This document shows positions 1-10,793 of a DNA stretch of 64,000 nucleotides, piece by piece. Each line of letters opens with the position of its first letter. Position 1 is the first letter of the stretch. Source of the stretch: Wolbachia endosymbiont (group B) of Eucosma cana (GTDB lineage Bacteria > Pseudomonadota > Alphaproteobacteria > Rickettsiales > Anaplasmataceae); NCBI RefSeq assembly GCF_947250645.1, contig NZ_OX366334.1, positions 806,001 to 870,000 of the forward strand. Reading direction: 5' to 3'. Under the pieces are notes generated by a model, which saw only the letters and a list, made by a program, of their open reading frames with translations, did no database searches and had not been told where the DNA came from. The position numbers and the translations under genes were made by a program.

Positions 1-891
1 GCAAATACGCTTAATGAAGAAAACAGCTTAGAAATACGAAACCTTCTAGAAGAAAGAATAAGAAGAAATGAAGAAATCACCCAACATCTTAACTTGCAAG
101 AAGAAAGCAGCTCCCTATCAACACGTGTCCATAATCGCCTCAGTATTGCACAAGAAGATGAAAATTCGTTGCAAAATGATAAGATAGGTCCTGATAAAAT
201 AGGAGTTACAAGCGGAACAAGTAAGCCATCTTCATTTATCAATATTTTTGCTTACACTACGGTAGATACTATTAAAGGTATTTTTCAGTTTGTTTCTTCT
301 CCTTTTAAGGCAGCTATAAGTATGGAACCTTCTAAAGCTATTACAGTTCAAGGTATTGATAACAACGGTATACTTCTTTTATTAGATGTATTTATAAGGA
401 AAATCACAGGTCAGAAGTATATTTCCACAGTAGTTCAGTCTATATCACCATTAGAAGCACAGGGCTATGCATTAAATATTATAGAGGAATTTGAGAAAGT
501 AGTAGAGCAAGCTGCATTAAAAATTGGGATATCAATGCATCGGTTAAATATTGATTGTGTAGAAATGCAGAAAGAGGTTACTGCAAAAATCACGGGTGGT
601 AAGTTTAATGACATTTCAGGAGTTTTAAACTCATATGTAGAGCAAGCATGCCACGATAGAGAAGCAGGTAAGTTAAGTCCAAAGAAGTTTAACAAATTTA
701 TGGTTATATTTAATAAGGAACTAGATTTAATAGTAAATCAATCAATAGAGCAGATATTACACAATAGAGATAGTACATTAGAAGTTGAAGAACAGCAAAT
801 AAACTTAGAGCCTCAAAGTTATTTAAGTAATACTTCTGTTCAAGGTCATTTAATTCAGGATAGAGGTTTAATAAATCAAGGTAAGGCTTAA
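1..891 (+). CDS. Hypothetical protein, 5' end outside the window
   Basis: The reading frame is open from the first base to the stop at 889-891, about 296 residues, so the true start lies upstream; an in-frame TTG at 94 is only a fallback. The first 30 visible residues are rich in Glu, Arg and Asn and look helical, possibly the end of a coiled coil. The middle is mixed helical, with no transmembrane segment obvious by eye and no family I recognise. The last 25 residues, beginning PQSYLSN, form a tail that recurs as remnants near 16979 and 22590, each time facing the 3' end of an Rpn-type gene. Probably a Wolbachia accessory gene; function unknown. Confidence 0.6.
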   Translation, partial: ANTLNEENSLEIRNLLEERIRRNEEITQHLNLQEESSSLSTRVHNRLSIAQEDENSLQNDKIGPDKIGVTSGTSKPSSFINIFAYTTVDTIKGIFQFVSSPFKAAISMEPSKAITVQGIDNNGILLLLDVFIRKITGQKYISTVVQSISPLEAQGYALNIIEEFEKVVEQAALKIGISMHRLNIDCVEMQKEVTAKITGGKFNDISGVLNSYVEQACHDREAGKLSPKKFNKFMVIFNKELDLIVNQSIEQILHNRDSTLEVEEQQINLEPQSYLSNTSVQGHLIQDRGLINQGKA

Positions 892-892
892 T

Positions 893-975
893 TCCTTAGC
901 TTTTTGATTTCATCTAGTAAAAGGTTGGTAATTTGATCTTATAACATCAATGGGCACACCAGCCTTTGTTTTGTA
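893..975 (-). pseudogene. Remnant of the 3' end of an Rpn-type nuclease gene
   Basis: On the minus strand this reads KAGVPIDVI followed, after a frameshift, by LDEIKK-like residues. That matches the C-terminus of the complete Rpn-type protein at 22644-23540 (KAGVSIDVIAEITGLSLDEI). Only the tail is left. It faces the 3' end of the gene before it and runs on its other side into an IS5-type remnant, so it is the residue of a deletion or insertion. Confidence 0.5.
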
Positions 976-1190
976 TGCATTCAAGCAATGTGTGACTATT
1001 ACGCCACCTAAAAAAATAATCATACACTGTCTTCCATAGAGGAAAATCTTTTGCTCTACTGGCAAATACCTTTCATTATGTATTGTATAACATTAATAAT
1101 CGTTCTTATTTTGTGCTTTCTTGGCCACACCTTGTGCAACTCTTGGCTCAAGAAATTTCCATTCTTTGTCACTTACATCACCTGGATATA
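976..1190 (-). pseudogene. IS5-family transposase N-terminal remnant
   Basis: Read on the minus strand with frameshifts, this stretch gives VSDKEWKFLEP, then SSMEDSV and an RWRNSHT-like run. These match the start of IS5-family transposases (SDKEW..LEPLLP, then WKTVYDYFRRW). The catalytic domain is missing and the frame is broken at least twice. An open frame of about 70 codons on the opposite strand (1051-1272) is best explained as a shadow of this remnant. Confidence 0.5.
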
Positions 1191-1335
1191 TTTTTTACTG
1201 ATCCTATCATATTATCTTCCTGATTTCCTTTCAAGATATGTTCTAAAAAGTAGAATCCGTTCAGCAGGGTGACAAAATAAGATAGAAAAGACAGCCATAG
1301 AAATAAATGGTGTCATTTCAATATGATGCTTTCTC

Positions 1336-1366
1336 TGTCATCCCAGTACTTGACACTGGAATGACA
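1336..1366. repeat. Wolbachia-type palindromic intergenic repeat
   Basis: The arms GTCATCCCAGT and ACTGGAATGAC surround a short loop. The same motif recurs in variants near 33388, 34560, 51760, 55230, 55275 and 63090, always between genes. It lies just past the 3' end of ubiA, so the RNA hairpin could also act as a terminator. Confidence 0.6.
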
Positions 1367-1391
1367 ACATTTTTGCTTCGATATTTACACA

Positions 1392-2279
1392 TTAGCCATG
1401 CATCTGAACGGATACAAAAGTAGAATTTACAATTCTATCTAAAAGGATACCGAAAAAGAGCAAGAGTCCTATCTGGGAATTATTTTTAAATATGGACATG
1501 CATTGATTAGAATCGTCTGGATTGAAATTTTTGTGTTGGTGGTGAAATATGAATCCTATGGCAAGTAAAGCAATATAAAAGATGTTATTTAATGATGATA
1601 GTATACCAGCGTACAACCATGCCATTAAGGATATTAAATAAAATCTTTTCAACCAAGATTTTGTTGTATTGCCAAAATATAATGCAGTAGATTTCATTCC
1701 TAATTTCTCATCATCTTTTTTATCTTGATGAGCGTATATAGTATCATAACTAAGCGTCCAAAAGACGCATCCTATATAAAATAGCAAGGATTCTATGCTA
1801 ATCTGGTTTGTTATTGCTGCTGAACCCATGAGTGATCCCATGTTGAAAGTAAACCCTAAAAATAATTGTGGCCACCAAACGTAACGCTTTAGCAAGGGAT
1901 AGATAACTATCATGCACATTGAAATTATTCCAAGTATAAGAGTAGTTTTATTGGTTAATAATAAGATTACCAGGGCAATAGACAGTAACAGTGAAAGTAA
2001 AGCCAAAGCCTGCTTTATGTTTAATGCACCACTTGCAAGTGGCCTATATTTTGTTCGTTCAACGTGCGCATCTATTTCTCTATCGAAGATATCATTGATT
2101 ATGCACCCTGCGGGTCTCATTAAAAATGCACCTATAGTAAACAAAACAAGGAGAAAAAGAGCCTGATACGATAGAGAAGTTGAGGCTAAAAGAATGCCGC
2201 TTAAGCTAGAAAATAGCACAAGCCATAAACCTGTTAAACTGTGTATTCTCATTAATGAGAAATAATGGTTGAAATACAT
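1392..2279 (-). CDS. ubiA: 4-hydroxybenzoate polyprenyltransferase (UbiA)
   Basis: Membrane prenyltransferase that attaches the polyprenyl chain to 4-hydroxybenzoate in ubiquinone synthesis. The 295 residues are polytopic. The first Asp-rich motif is NDIFDREID at residues 62-70, followed by the RTKYRPLASG signature. The second is HQDKKDDEKLGMKSTA from residue 184, which with the first binds Mg-diphosphate. Length and motif spacing are normal for UbiA. It ends the minus-strand run after rbfA with a 3-base gap. Its substrate would come from a polyprenyl synthase such as the one at 46027-47013. A haem O synthase role is unlikely given the KSTA-type second motif. Confidence 0.92.
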   Translation of the reverse strand: MYFNHYFSLMRIHSLTGLWLVLFSSLSGILLASTSLSYQALFLLVLFTIGAFLMRPAGCIINDIFDREIDAHVERTKYRPLASGALNIKQALALLSLLLSIALVILLLTNKTTLILGIISMCMIVIYPLLKRYVWWPQLFLGFTFNMGSLMGSAAITNQISIESLLFYIGCVFWTLSYDTIYAHQDKKDDEKLGMKSTALYFGNTTKSWLKRFYLISLMAWLYAGILSSLNNIFYIALLAIGFIFHHQHKNFNPDDSNQCMSIFKNNSQIGLLLFFGILLDRIVNSTFVSVQMHG

Positions 2280-2282
2280 TAA

Positions 2283-2639
2283 TTAAGTGTGATTATGTAA
2301 TATTTTGCTTACATTGACAAAATTATCGAATGCTAAATCAGGCTTAAAAACTAACTCAGGTATAAATCGCAAATCAACATAACACAATATAGATTTACGT
2401 ATTGACCATGCAGATTGGTTCATTTCATTAACAACAGTGCTGATATCATCATTATCATTTTGGATGTTTAATGAAGATAACACAATATATACATCTGCTT
2501 TCTTCAAATCTTTGCTTAGCTTTACATCAGATACTACTACTTTTTCATTAAGAACATTACCTTCCATTAAGACTTTTGATATTGCCCTGTGTAATACCGA
2601 TGCTACTTTTAGGTTTCTAATTTCCTTTTTCATATTCAA
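2283..2639 (-). CDS. rbfA: Ribosome-binding factor A
   Basis: Small KH-fold protein that binds the 30S subunit and helps mature the 5' end of 16S rRNA. The 118-residue product has the family pattern: a basic N-terminus (RNLKVASVLHRAISKVL), the VVSDVKLSKDLKKADVYI strand-helix-strand region and the LRFIPELVFKPD segment. It sits between infB and ubiA with gaps of only 3 bases, and nusA-infB-rbfA is a classic translation-maturation operon, so co-transcription is expected. Confidence 0.9.
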   Translation of the reverse strand: MNMKKEIRNLKVASVLHRAISKVLMEGNVLNEKVVVSDVKLSKDLKKADVYIVLSSLNIQNDNDDISTVVNEMNQSAWSIRKSILCYVDLRFIPELVFKPDLAFDNFVNVSKILHNHT

Positions 2640-2642
2640 CTA

Positions 2643-4964
2643 CTATAACGTCCTTTCTTCTTGCACTAATTGATAAGCTTCCAAAATGTCTCCAACTTTA
2701 ATATCGATATTACCCTCTAGCGATATTCCGCATTCAAAATTTACACCCACTTCTTTAACATCATCTTTAAATCTACGTAGTGCTTTTAACTTTCCTTCAT
2801 GCACCAATTTGCTGCCACGTACTACCTTAATTAAAGAATCTTTTTTTATAACTCCATCAGTGACATAACATCCGATTATATTACCGGCTTTGGATGCATT
2901 AAATATTTGCCTTACAGATGCAGAACCAACACGAACCTCTCGTGTAACAGGCTTTAACATTTTAGTTAGATACATCCTCATGTCTTCAATAAGCTCATAT
3001 ATTATATTGTAAGTATGTATTTCTATACCTTTTTGTTTTGCTAATTCTCTTATTTTTGAATCCACTTTTACATTAAAAGCTAAAATTACTGCGCTTGATG
3101 CTTCTGCAAGCAGCACATCTGAATCTGTTACTCCTCCTACTGCTTTGTGTAGAATATTTAATTTCACTTGCTCTTTACCAAGCTTATCAATTGAGCTTGA
3201 TATTGCTTCAATAGAACCAGTGACATCGCACTTTAAAACTACAGATAGTTCTTCTGTTTCACTATCATTACGACTGAATATATCTAAATTACTGTCGTCT
3301 AAATCTTCTTGCTTTTTCTTGATTAATTCTAACCTGTATTCAACAATTTCACGAGCCTGCCTTTCAGAGTTTACAACAACAAATTTATCTCCAGCATTTG
3401 GTACACCATTTAAACCAGTAACTTCAACTGGAGTAGAAGGTAGTGCCGCTTTTTCTCTTTGACCAAGGTGATTAACCATACTGCGTACTTTGCTGTATGT
3501 TGTACCAACTACCAATATGTCACCAATCTTTAATGTCCCTTCTTCAACTATTAATGTAGCTGATATTCCTTTAGCTTTATCTATTTTGGACTCTATTACC
3601 CATCCAAGTGCTCGACAATCCTCTATTCCTTCTAGCGTCATTAATTCAGCAATTAATAAAATTGCCTCTTCTAGTTTATCTAAGTTGATTTTCTTTTTTG
3701 CTGATACTGGCACAATTATAACATCACCACCAAGTTCTTCGGGGATGAGGTCATACTGAGGCAAACTATTAATTATTCTTTCTACATCGCCAGGTTGTGA
3801 TTTATCAATTTTATTAATGGCAACTATAATAGAGACATTTGCTGCTTTTGCATGGTTTATTGCTTCAACTGTTTGTTTCATGATTCCATCATCAGCTGCA
3901 ACTACTATCACAACTATATTAGTAATATTGGCACCACGTGCACGCATTGCAGTAAACGCCTCATGCCCTGGTGTATCAATGAAAGTAATTTTTTGCTTAT
4001 TTTTTGTCGTTAATTGATAAGCACCTATATGTTGAGTGATGCCACCTGACTCTCTTTCTGCAACATTGGATTCACGAAATGCATCAAGCAATGATGTTTT
4101 ACCATGATCCACATGTCCCATAAAAGTAACGATAGGTGGTTTTGGTCTTTTAGGTAAGTTTTCTCTGTTGCTTATGAAGAGTAAATTCTTTTCTTTATCA
4201 GCATCACTTACTCGTTTAGCCGTATGATTAAATTTTTTTGCTATTTCGCATGCTATATCTGGATCTACTAGATCATCTACTCTATAGCTCTCCCCAACTT
4301 CTTCTTTGAGCATTTTTAGCACACTCTTGCTATCTTCTGCCATACGAATAGATAACTCCCTGATAGTTATTTTGTCTGGTATAATAACTTCTCTTGCTAT
4401 ATTTTTACCCTTAGTAAACTTTGATTGTTTACTTCTTATACCAAATTTTTGCTTAAATACAGGGAGGTGTTCATTTCTTTCATCTATTGCCTGTGTAATT
4501 ACTAGCTTAGAATGCTTAGAGTATATATCTTTGCTAGCTTTAAAAGACTTTTTATTATTGTTCTCATATTCAATACTATCTTCTTTTTGTTCAACTGAGT
4601 TAGTATTACTTAAAACTTCCTTATTTATTTCTTTAGGTACAGAGTGTGATTCATTTTTATCTTCAGCTTCTTGATTGCTTTCTTCTTTTTTTATTTTCTC
4701 TTCTTGTTCTCTCTGATTCCTTTCTTTCAGCAAAGTAGCATTCTGTACAGCATTAATGCGGGAAATTTGTTCTTTTTCAGTTAAAGAGCCTGATTTACTC
4801 TCGTCAAATAAACTATATTCTTCTGCAGAATGAATTTTTCTTCTTTTTTTTACTATTGTAGTACCAGTACTTTGACTATCTAAAGAGTTTAAATTAATGT
4901 CTAATTTAAGCTTGCTTAAGCCTTGTAGGGTTAATTTTTTATTACTGATATCTTCATTATTCAT
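2643..4964 (-). CDS. infB: Translation initiation factor IF-2
   Basis: GTPase that brings initiator tRNA to the 30S subunit. The 773-residue protein has a charged, low-complexity N-terminal region (about 1-190), then an IF2-N-type segment and the G domain. G1 is GHVDHGKT at 283-290, G3 is DTPGH at 330-334 and G4 is NKID at 384-387. The C-terminal beta-barrel and fMet-tRNA-binding domains follow and end in [18 protein letters not shown]. Length is normal for alphaproteobacteria. It lies 7 bases after nusA and 3 bases before rbfA in one operon. Confidence 0.97.
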   Translation of the reverse strand: MNNEDISNKKLTLQGLSKLKLDINLNSLDSQSTGTTIVKKRRKIHSAEEYSLFDESKSGSLTEKEQISRINAVQNATLLKERNQREQEEKIKKEESNQEAEDKNESHSVPKEINKEVLSNTNSVEQKEDSIEYENNNKKSFKASKDIYSKHSKLVITQAIDERNEHLPVFKQKFGIRSKQSKFTKGKNIAREVIIPDKITIRELSIRMAEDSKSVLKMLKEEVGESYRVDDLVDPDIACEIAKKFNHTAKRVSDADKEKNLLFISNRENLPKRPKPPIVTFMGHVDHGKTSLLDAFRESNVAERESGGITQHIGAYQLTTKNKQKITFIDTPGHEAFTAMRARGANITNIVVIVVAADDGIMKQTVEAINHAKAANVSIIVAINKIDKSQPGDVERIINSLPQYDLIPEELGGDVIIVPVSAKKKINLDKLEEAILLIAELMTLEGIEDCRALGWVIESKIDKAKGISATLIVEEGTLKIGDILVVGTTYSKVRSMVNHLGQREKAALPSTPVEVTGLNGVPNAGDKFVVVNSERQAREIVEYRLELIKKKQEDLDDSNLDIFSRNDSETEELSVVLKCDVTGSIEAISSSIDKLGKEQVKLNILHKAVGGVTDSDVLLAEASSAVILAFNVKVDSKIRELAKQKGIEIHTYNIIYELIEDMRMYLTKMLKPVTREVRVGSASVRQIFNASKAGNIIGCYVTDGVIKKDSLIKVVRGSKLVHEGKLKALRRFKDDVKEVGVNFECGISLEGNIDIKVGDILEAYQLVQEERTL

Positions 4965-4971
4965 ATTGTTT

Positions 4972-6525
4972 TTATATTAATCCAAGCTTTTTACGTGCTT
5001 CTATGATTATTAAATCTGCTGTATCTTTTAGATTATTTTTATTATTAGTTGAGGAAGAGAGTATGCTATAAAACTCATAATTTGATAAATCTGCTATGTC
5101 CTCTAAAGTTTTAATATTATGTTTACTAAGAGCAATTTTATTATCTATTGATAAGGCTAAGTTGATTACATCGTCTTCCATACCTAAATTTTTTAGCTCT
5201 TCTATTTTTCTATCATTCTCTGCTCTCAGGTAATTGTTTGCTCTATTATGAAGTTCATTTGCAATATCTTCATTGAAGCCCTCTATTGAAGCAAGTTCCT
5301 TAATTGAAGTGTTAGATATATCTTCTACACTTGAAAAACCTTCTGTTACCAATAATTGGCCCATAATCTCTTCTAAATTTAAAGCTTCAGCAAATAAAAC
5401 TGAACATTGACTAAATTCTTTATTTCTTCTTTCTGATTCTTGTTGAGTGCTTAATATCTCAATTTTCCATCCAACAAGCTCTGAAGCTAATCTTACATTC
5501 TGACCCTTTTTTCCTATAGCTAAACTCAATTGATCTTCAGCAACTATTAACTCTATACAATTTTCATTTTCGTCAATAATGACCTTTGATACTTCTGCAG
5601 GAGTAATGGCTTTAATAACAAATTGACCCAAATCTGATGAGTAATGTATGACGTCGATTTTTTCACCGTTTAATTCGTGTATAATAGTTTTTATTCTATC
5701 TCCTTTAACTCCAACGCAAGCACCTACTGGATCGATATTCTTATCAGATGAAAAAACAGCAACTTTAGATCTTGAACCAGCGTCTCTAGCTATACCCTTA
5801 ATTGTTATCAATCCGTCAGCAACTTCTGGTACTTCTTGATTCAACAATGCCTCTAAAAAGCCTTCATGAGCCCTAGAAAGAATGATTTGACGTCCATCGT
5901 CAGAGCGCTTAACAGCCTGTATGTAAGCTTTAACCTTATCGCCTTCACGAAATGACTCACCACCAATTAAGTTTCGTAAAGGGAGGTATGCTCCAATTCC
6001 GTTTATGTCTATAATAAGATCTGAATATTCTACTTGTTTAACGATGCCATACCTCATTTCTCCTACCTTATCTTTAAATTCCTCATATTGCTTTTTTAAC
6101 TCTTCATCTTTGATTATTTCAGAAATCTTTTGCTGGGCAATTCTTGCTGAAACAAGATCAGTGTTAAGAGAAATCAACTCACTAATAGTATCTCCAACTT
6201 TTGCATCTTCTTTTATTAACTTAGCTTGTGTCAACTTAATTAAGTCACACTCATTTTCATTTGATTCATCATTAATGACTTTTAGTTGTCTATATGAGGT
6301 AACTTTGCCTGTGTTTTTATCTATATTAACTACAATTTTACTTTTGCTACCATACTTTTGTTGAGCTACTGCTTCGATAGCACTTTTAAGTGCATTTATT
6401 ATAATATTAAAATCCAAACCTTTTTGAAGTGAGAGCTCTCCCGCTGTTTTTATTACATCAAGGCTTCCAACTATGTTATTCTTGTTGCTTTTCTGCTTAA
6501 CACTGCTTTTACGATTAGCAATCAT
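4972..6525 (-). CDS. nusA: Transcription termination/antitermination factor NusA
   Basis: RNA polymerase-associated factor acting in pausing, termination and antitermination. The 517 residues show the order expected of NusA: an N-terminal RNAP-binding domain, an S1 domain near 135-200, KH domains ([14 protein letters not shown] and [13 protein letters not shown]) and C-terminal helix-hairpin repeats ([19 protein letters not shown]). It is the first gene of the nusA-infB-rbfA-ubiA run. The usual upstream partner rimP is not next to it; instead an RND transporter fragment lies 87 bases upstream. A possible -10 (TATAAT on the minus strand, at 6554-6559) suggests a promoter in that gap. Confidence 0.95.
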   Translation of the reverse strand: MIANRKSSVKQKSNKNNIVGSLDVIKTAGELSLQKGLDFNIIINALKSAIEAVAQQKYGSKSKIVVNIDKNTGKVTSYRQLKVINDESNENECDLIKLTQAKLIKEDAKVGDTISELISLNTDLVSARIAQQKISEIIKDEELKKQYEEFKDKVGEMRYGIVKQVEYSDLIIDINGIGAYLPLRNLIGGESFREGDKVKAYIQAVKRSDDGRQIILSRAHEGFLEALLNQEVPEVADGLITIKGIARDAGSRSKVAVFSSDKNIDPVGACVGVKGDRIKTIIHELNGEKIDVIHYSSDLGQFVIKAITPAEVSKVIIDENENCIELIVAEDQLSLAIGKKGQNVRLASELVGWKIEILSTQQESERRNKEFSQCSVLFAEALNLEEIMGQLLVTEGFSSVEDISNTSIKELASIEGFNEDIANELHNRANNYLRAENDRKIEELKNLGMEDDVINLALSIDNKIALSKHNIKTLEDIADLSNYEFYSILSSSTNNKNNLKDTADLIIIEARKKLGLI

Positions 6526-6612
6526 ATAAATAAATCCAATTTAATTAGTTATAATTATAGCTTCAACAGGTAAAAAACGCTATCTTAAATGTTAAATGAT
6601 TGCTAATTTAAG

Positions 6613-8796
6613 TCAAGTTTTTTCATGTCTTTGTATGATAAGCAATGCCGGAGTAAAGAATAAAGTTAAGACCGTTGCAGTCAATATTCCACTTGCTATG
6701 GTTGCTGAAATATCAACCCACCACTGACTTGATGGAGCATCATATGTGATTTGTAGCGTAAAAAAACTGATATTTAACCTAGTAATCATCGGTATTAAAC
6801 CAAGAACTATAGTTGCAACGGTAAGTAGTATTGGCCTGATGCGAGAAATTGAAGCGTTTATTATACATTGCTTAATGTTATTTTTGCGCACCTTAATTTG
6901 CTGATGAAAGGCATCAAGCAATAGTATATTATTATTCACTATAATTCCTGCTAAAGCAATTATCCCCACTCCACACATGACAACTACAAAAACTTTCTGA
7001 ATAAGAAAGAAAATGAAAAATACACATGTTGTTGATAAAAACACTGCTGTCATTACGATAAATGTATAGTATATGTTGTTAAACTGTGCCACTAGCACCA
7101 ATATCATCAATGTAATTGCTAATATAAAAGCCTTTAATAAAAATGCTCCTGATTTTTGTTGATCTTCCTTGTCACCTTTGAAATCAATCTTTACTCCTTT
7201 ACTACAGTCTTGAGTAATCGAATTTTGAATGAACTTAACTCTTTCATCAACAAGATAGCCAGTATCAACGTCAGCAGAGATTGTTACTGTGCGTGATCCA
7301 TCAATCCTACTTAGTTTATTTGCCTTTTTTTCGGGAACGTATTTCACTATGCTACTCATAGAATATGGTCCATTTGCTGTATTAATAAAAAGGTTATCTA
7401 TAGTTTTCATGTTGCGATTCTTTCTGGGAAAGCGTAGTACAATATCAATTTCTTCATCTGCGTTATTTGGTCTATATTTTCCAATTAATACTCCATTTGT
7501 AACCATCTTTATAAAATCACCGATGGTTGCAACACTTACTCCAGAGCTTGTAGCCTTACTCTTATCAATACTAATATTCCACTCTATTTCAGGTGCTGAT
7601 CTACTATCTTGAATATTTATAAATCCAGATGAAGGTTGGTCCATAATTTTTAGGATTTTCTCTGCTACTGAATTCAAGTTGGATGCACTTCCGCTTAAGT
7701 TAATTTGTATTGGCTTGTCAGCTGATGGTCCTGACTTTTGTTCCTGTACATCAATTATTACTCCTTTTATGTTTTGCACACTGCTCCTTATATCATTTAG
7801 TATTTGCTTGGCTTTGCGCCTGCAGCGCCAATCTACAAGTTCCAATTGAATTTTGGCAATAACGTTGTCTGAAAATTTTCCTGACCGAGCATAAAAAACA
7901 TAAATTTCTTTTTCAACACCCAAAATACGTTCTTCTACTTTCTTAAGTATCAAATCTCGTTCTTTGGCTGATAAGCTTTCTTTTACTTTAACGCTGATTA
8001 AAATGTTATCTGAATCTACATTCGGAAAGAACTTTAATCCAGGACCAAAAGTAAAATATAATATACTAGACAAAAATAAAACAAATACAACAACACATAC
8101 AAATTTTTTGGGGTGATCTAAGACTTTCTCTAACATACGTACATAAGTTCTTATTATAAGCCCAGTATTTTTTACCTTACCACTTTCTATAGCACTCATT
8201 CTTATTATTTCTTTTTTTGAAGTTATTGAAGGTTTACCAAATATTGCACCAAGTGTTGGTATAAAAACTAAAGCCATAATTAGCGATCCAGTTAAAGTTA
8301 GAATTATTGTAATTGGTATGTACTGCATAAATTTACCGACTGTATCGGGCCAGAGTAACAGAGGGAAAAACACTGCTAATTTAGTCAATGTTGATGATAA
8401 AACTGGATAGAACATATCATGAACTGAGGTGCAAAAGGCTTCTACTTTATCCATGCCACAAATCATCTTTCTATCAGCATATTCGCTGATTACAATTGCA
8501 TCATCAACCAGCATGCCAACTGCCATAATTAAACTGAAGAGCACAACTATATTTAGAGTAATACCCATTAGGTAAAGAGCCATTATTCCTATGAGAAAGG
8601 AGCCAGGTATTGATAGTGCAACAAGAATAGCAGCCCTTGTTCCCATAAAGAGCATTATTATGGTTAATATTAGTAATACGGCAAATATTATACCATTTTC
8701 CAAGTCGTCAAGCACATCACGTACATTTTTTGACTGGTCATTCAAATAAACTACTTTTAAATTTTCAGGTAATTGATCTTTTGCTTTGTCCATTAA
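6613..8796 (-). pseudogene. RND-family efflux transporter, N-terminus removed by IS630
   Basis: The product matches the C-terminal two thirds of an AcrB/HAE1-type proton-driven exporter. It has a run of membrane helices, the TM4 proton-relay Asp pair in GMLVDDAIVISEYADR, the second periplasmic porter region, and a terminal helix bundle starting IILALAGII-like. Family members are about 1000-1050 residues; here roughly 300 N-terminal residues, including TM1 and much of the first porter domain, are missing. The break is exactly the IS630 end at 8797. The open frame is extended six bases into the element, which supplies an ATG, but a working pump is unlikely. No missing half was found in the window. 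Confidence 0.85.
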
Positions 8797-9900
8797 TACC
8801 AATTCTCATTGTTGTGGAGTCAAATAGGAAACAGAGCAGAGTTGTTTAATTGTAGAAGTAGCAAGAGAGGTAAGAAATTTGCATAAAGTGCTCTCAAGCA
8901 AAGCAATAGTACTGTATATTTTATTGCGCAAAATGTTCTGTTTTATATATAACCAAAGCCTCTCAACAGGATTAAGTTCAGGTGAATATGGAGGTAGGTA
9001 TATAATCTCAATGTTTTTAGGTACCTTTAAATTTTTTGACTTATGCCAACTAGCACAGTCCATAACAAGAACAGCTTCTCTTGTCCCTAGATATTGCAAC
9101 ATTTGCTCAAGAAATATATTCATGCAATCAGTGTTAACATTTGGTGCAAATAAGCTAAAACTCTCTCCATTTTTAGGATTAACTGCACTGTAGAGATAAA
9201 AATTATGCCTACCTAACTTTATTTTAACCCGAGTTCTAGTACCTTTTTTAAACCATCCATGCCCAACTTTCGAATGTGTGCCAAACCTTGATTCATCAAA
9301 GAAAAATAGCTCTTTTTCAGGATACTTTCCAATAACTTCATTGAGATTTTTTTTTGAATTCCTCTTGTTTACTTTTATCTTGTACGTTGTGTACTGGTCT
9401 TGGTGTAATATATGAAAATTTCATCTTTTGCATATGGCGGTGTACTGTAGATTTGCTAATATTTAAGTCGAACTTTTCCTGTATTCTTATTCTCATTTCT
9501 TTAATGGTAATATTAGGGTTTTCTTCTATCCATGCTTCAATTTGCTGTAGTTGAGCCTGATTTAATTTAGTTTTTCTTCGGCGTGATCGAGGAGCAAACA
9601 GTTTTTCTTCTCTGCCAAATTTCAAGAGTTTTATCCACGAAGTTAGTGCCTTTCTTGAAATGCAATATATTTTTGCTACAGACGTTATACTGTACTTTTT
9701 TGCTGCAATTACAGCGTTTAGTTTTTTTGAAACATATGCATTATTCCTTACTTTCTTCAGCATCTCTTTTGCTGATTTTACTACTTCTTCATCCAATAAT
9801 TTTGATCTGAGTGCCATTTATACCTAAACTATTTCACTTATTTCATTATGGCTTTTCTTCCATTATTGTCTATCTGTTTCCCGTGTAACGGGAATTGGTA
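8797..9900 (-). mobile_element. IS630-family element, 1104 bp, copy 1
   Basis: Bounded by short inverted ends TACCAATT and AATTGGTA. It has the same length and the same transposase translation as the copies at 18704, 25491, 41311 and 59932. The flanking triplets differ: TAA on the left (8794-8796) and TTA on the right (9901-9903). Intact insertions elsewhere carry matching triplets, so one flank was probably exchanged by recombination. It truncates the RND transporter gene. Confidence 0.9.
8806..9817 (-). CDS. IS630 transposase, two frames joined by frameshift
   Basis: The first frame (9817-9338) encodes a helix-turn-helix region and winged helix of 159 residues starting MALRSKLLDEE. The second frame, from about 9354 to 8806, carries the DDE domain: FFDESR, VMDCASWH and NPVERLW supply the three acidic residues. 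The frames meet at a run of nine A's in the coding strand, and moving into the second frame needs a +1 (or -2) shift. This is known for IS630 elements and gives a transposase of about 335 residues. Confidence 0.85.
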
Positions 9901-9983
9901 TTACATCATATTATAGCTAAGATAAATTATATATTAATTAATCCTTATATAGCTTTATGTAAATGATTAAAATTTTTACAATT

Positions 9984-10012
9984 TTGCAAGCGTAAGAAAA
10001 TTTCTATATAAT
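9984..10012 (+). promoter_or_regulatory. Sigma70-type promoter for the 10044 gene
   Basis: TTGCAA (9984-9989) and TATAAT (10007-10012) are separated by 17 bases. The start codon follows 31 bases later, with GAGGG at 10033-10037 as ribosome-binding site. The promoter is close to consensus, suggesting the membrane protein gene is well expressed even though IS630 now lies upstream. Confidence 0.6.
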
Positions 10013-10043
10013 ATAACTTTAGTATGGTATTTGAGGGATTATT

Positions 10044-10790
10044 ATGGTAGCAGTTCTAAGTGTGACAGAAGGCAAGAATAAAGTGATCGTATCTGGGTTG
10101 GTTGGTGTTTCATCAACTTTAGTATTTTTAACAGTGATTCACATTGCTGCAAAGATAGCCATTATAGTTACTGCTGCTGCAGTTACTTACTTATTACTTT
10201 TGTTGATTCATAAAATAAGAACTAAAAAAGAACAGCCTGCTGAAATTACTGGTGTTTCAGGAGATGAAGGGTATAGCAGTGTTGATGAAGGTGAAGAAAA
10301 AGATACAGAAATATCCGCAAAAGAACCAGAAAGAGCTGAAACTGAGTTAGAAGAAGAAATAATAAGGAAAAGAGCACAAGAACGCATGGAGAAAGGATCA
10401 CTTGGTGGCCCGATAAATGCGTTTGGCGAACCAATTCATGTGACTATAGATGCTGAAAATAGCAATCCTGTTGATTATACAAAAACTATGGTAGTGCCTG
10501 AGAAAATTATTCTTGGCATGCCAAATGATAAAACTCTTACACAAAATAGCTCTAGCTCTGTAAAGAATCAGATGAAATCTCTTCCTGAACACATGGATGT
10601 ATTTGGTAATCCACTTCCTGAGCAGCCACCAAGCAAACTTCCCAATATAGGGCCTAAGTCTAAAAGTACGCAGAAACTATCTGCTGCAGACTTGCTATTA
10701 CGGTATGGGAATGTAAATAATGATGTGAGGAAAGTGCTAGAATGGCCAATTACCTCAAAGGAGTTTAATGGGTTAGGGTTTAACAGGTAG
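10044..10790 (+). CDS. Hypothetical protein with N-terminal membrane hairpin
   Basis: The 248 residues start with a short hydrophilic stretch, then two hydrophobic segments (about 15-35 and 37-58), then a long charged region likely exposed on one side of the membrane. An acidic patch GDEGYSSVDEGEE lies near residues 72-84. The C-terminal half has two related short motifs, INAFGEPIH and MDVFGNPLP, the second followed by a Pro-rich run. I do not recognise a family. The layout (membrane hairpin plus disordered, Pro- and Ser-rich tail) is like host-interacting Wolbachia surface or secreted proteins, but that is inference. Its own strong promoter and clear ribosome-binding site support a real gene. 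Confidence 0.75.
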   Translation: MVAVLSVTEGKNKVIVSGLVGVSSTLVFLTVIHIAAKIAIIVTAAAVTYLLLLLIHKIRTKKEQPAEITGVSGDEGYSSVDEGEEKDTEISAKEPERAETELEEEIIRKRAQERMEKGSLGGPINAFGEPIHVTIDAENSNPVDYTKTMVVPEKIILGMPNDKTLTQNSSSSVKNQMKSLPEHMDVFGNPLPEQPPSKLPNIGPKSKSTQKLSAADLLLRYGNVNNDVRKVLEWPITSKEFNGLGFNR

Positions 10791-10793
10791 TTG

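Noticed and set aside
1051-1272. Open frame of 73 codons with hydrophobic segments
   Set aside because: The opposite strand reads as a decayed IS5 transposase start with recognisable motifs; the frame has no clear ribosome-binding site and looks like a shadow.
9583-9810. 75- and 66-codon frames opposite the IS630 transposase, present in all copies
   Set aside because: Shadows of the transposase frames; same explanation as for IS3.
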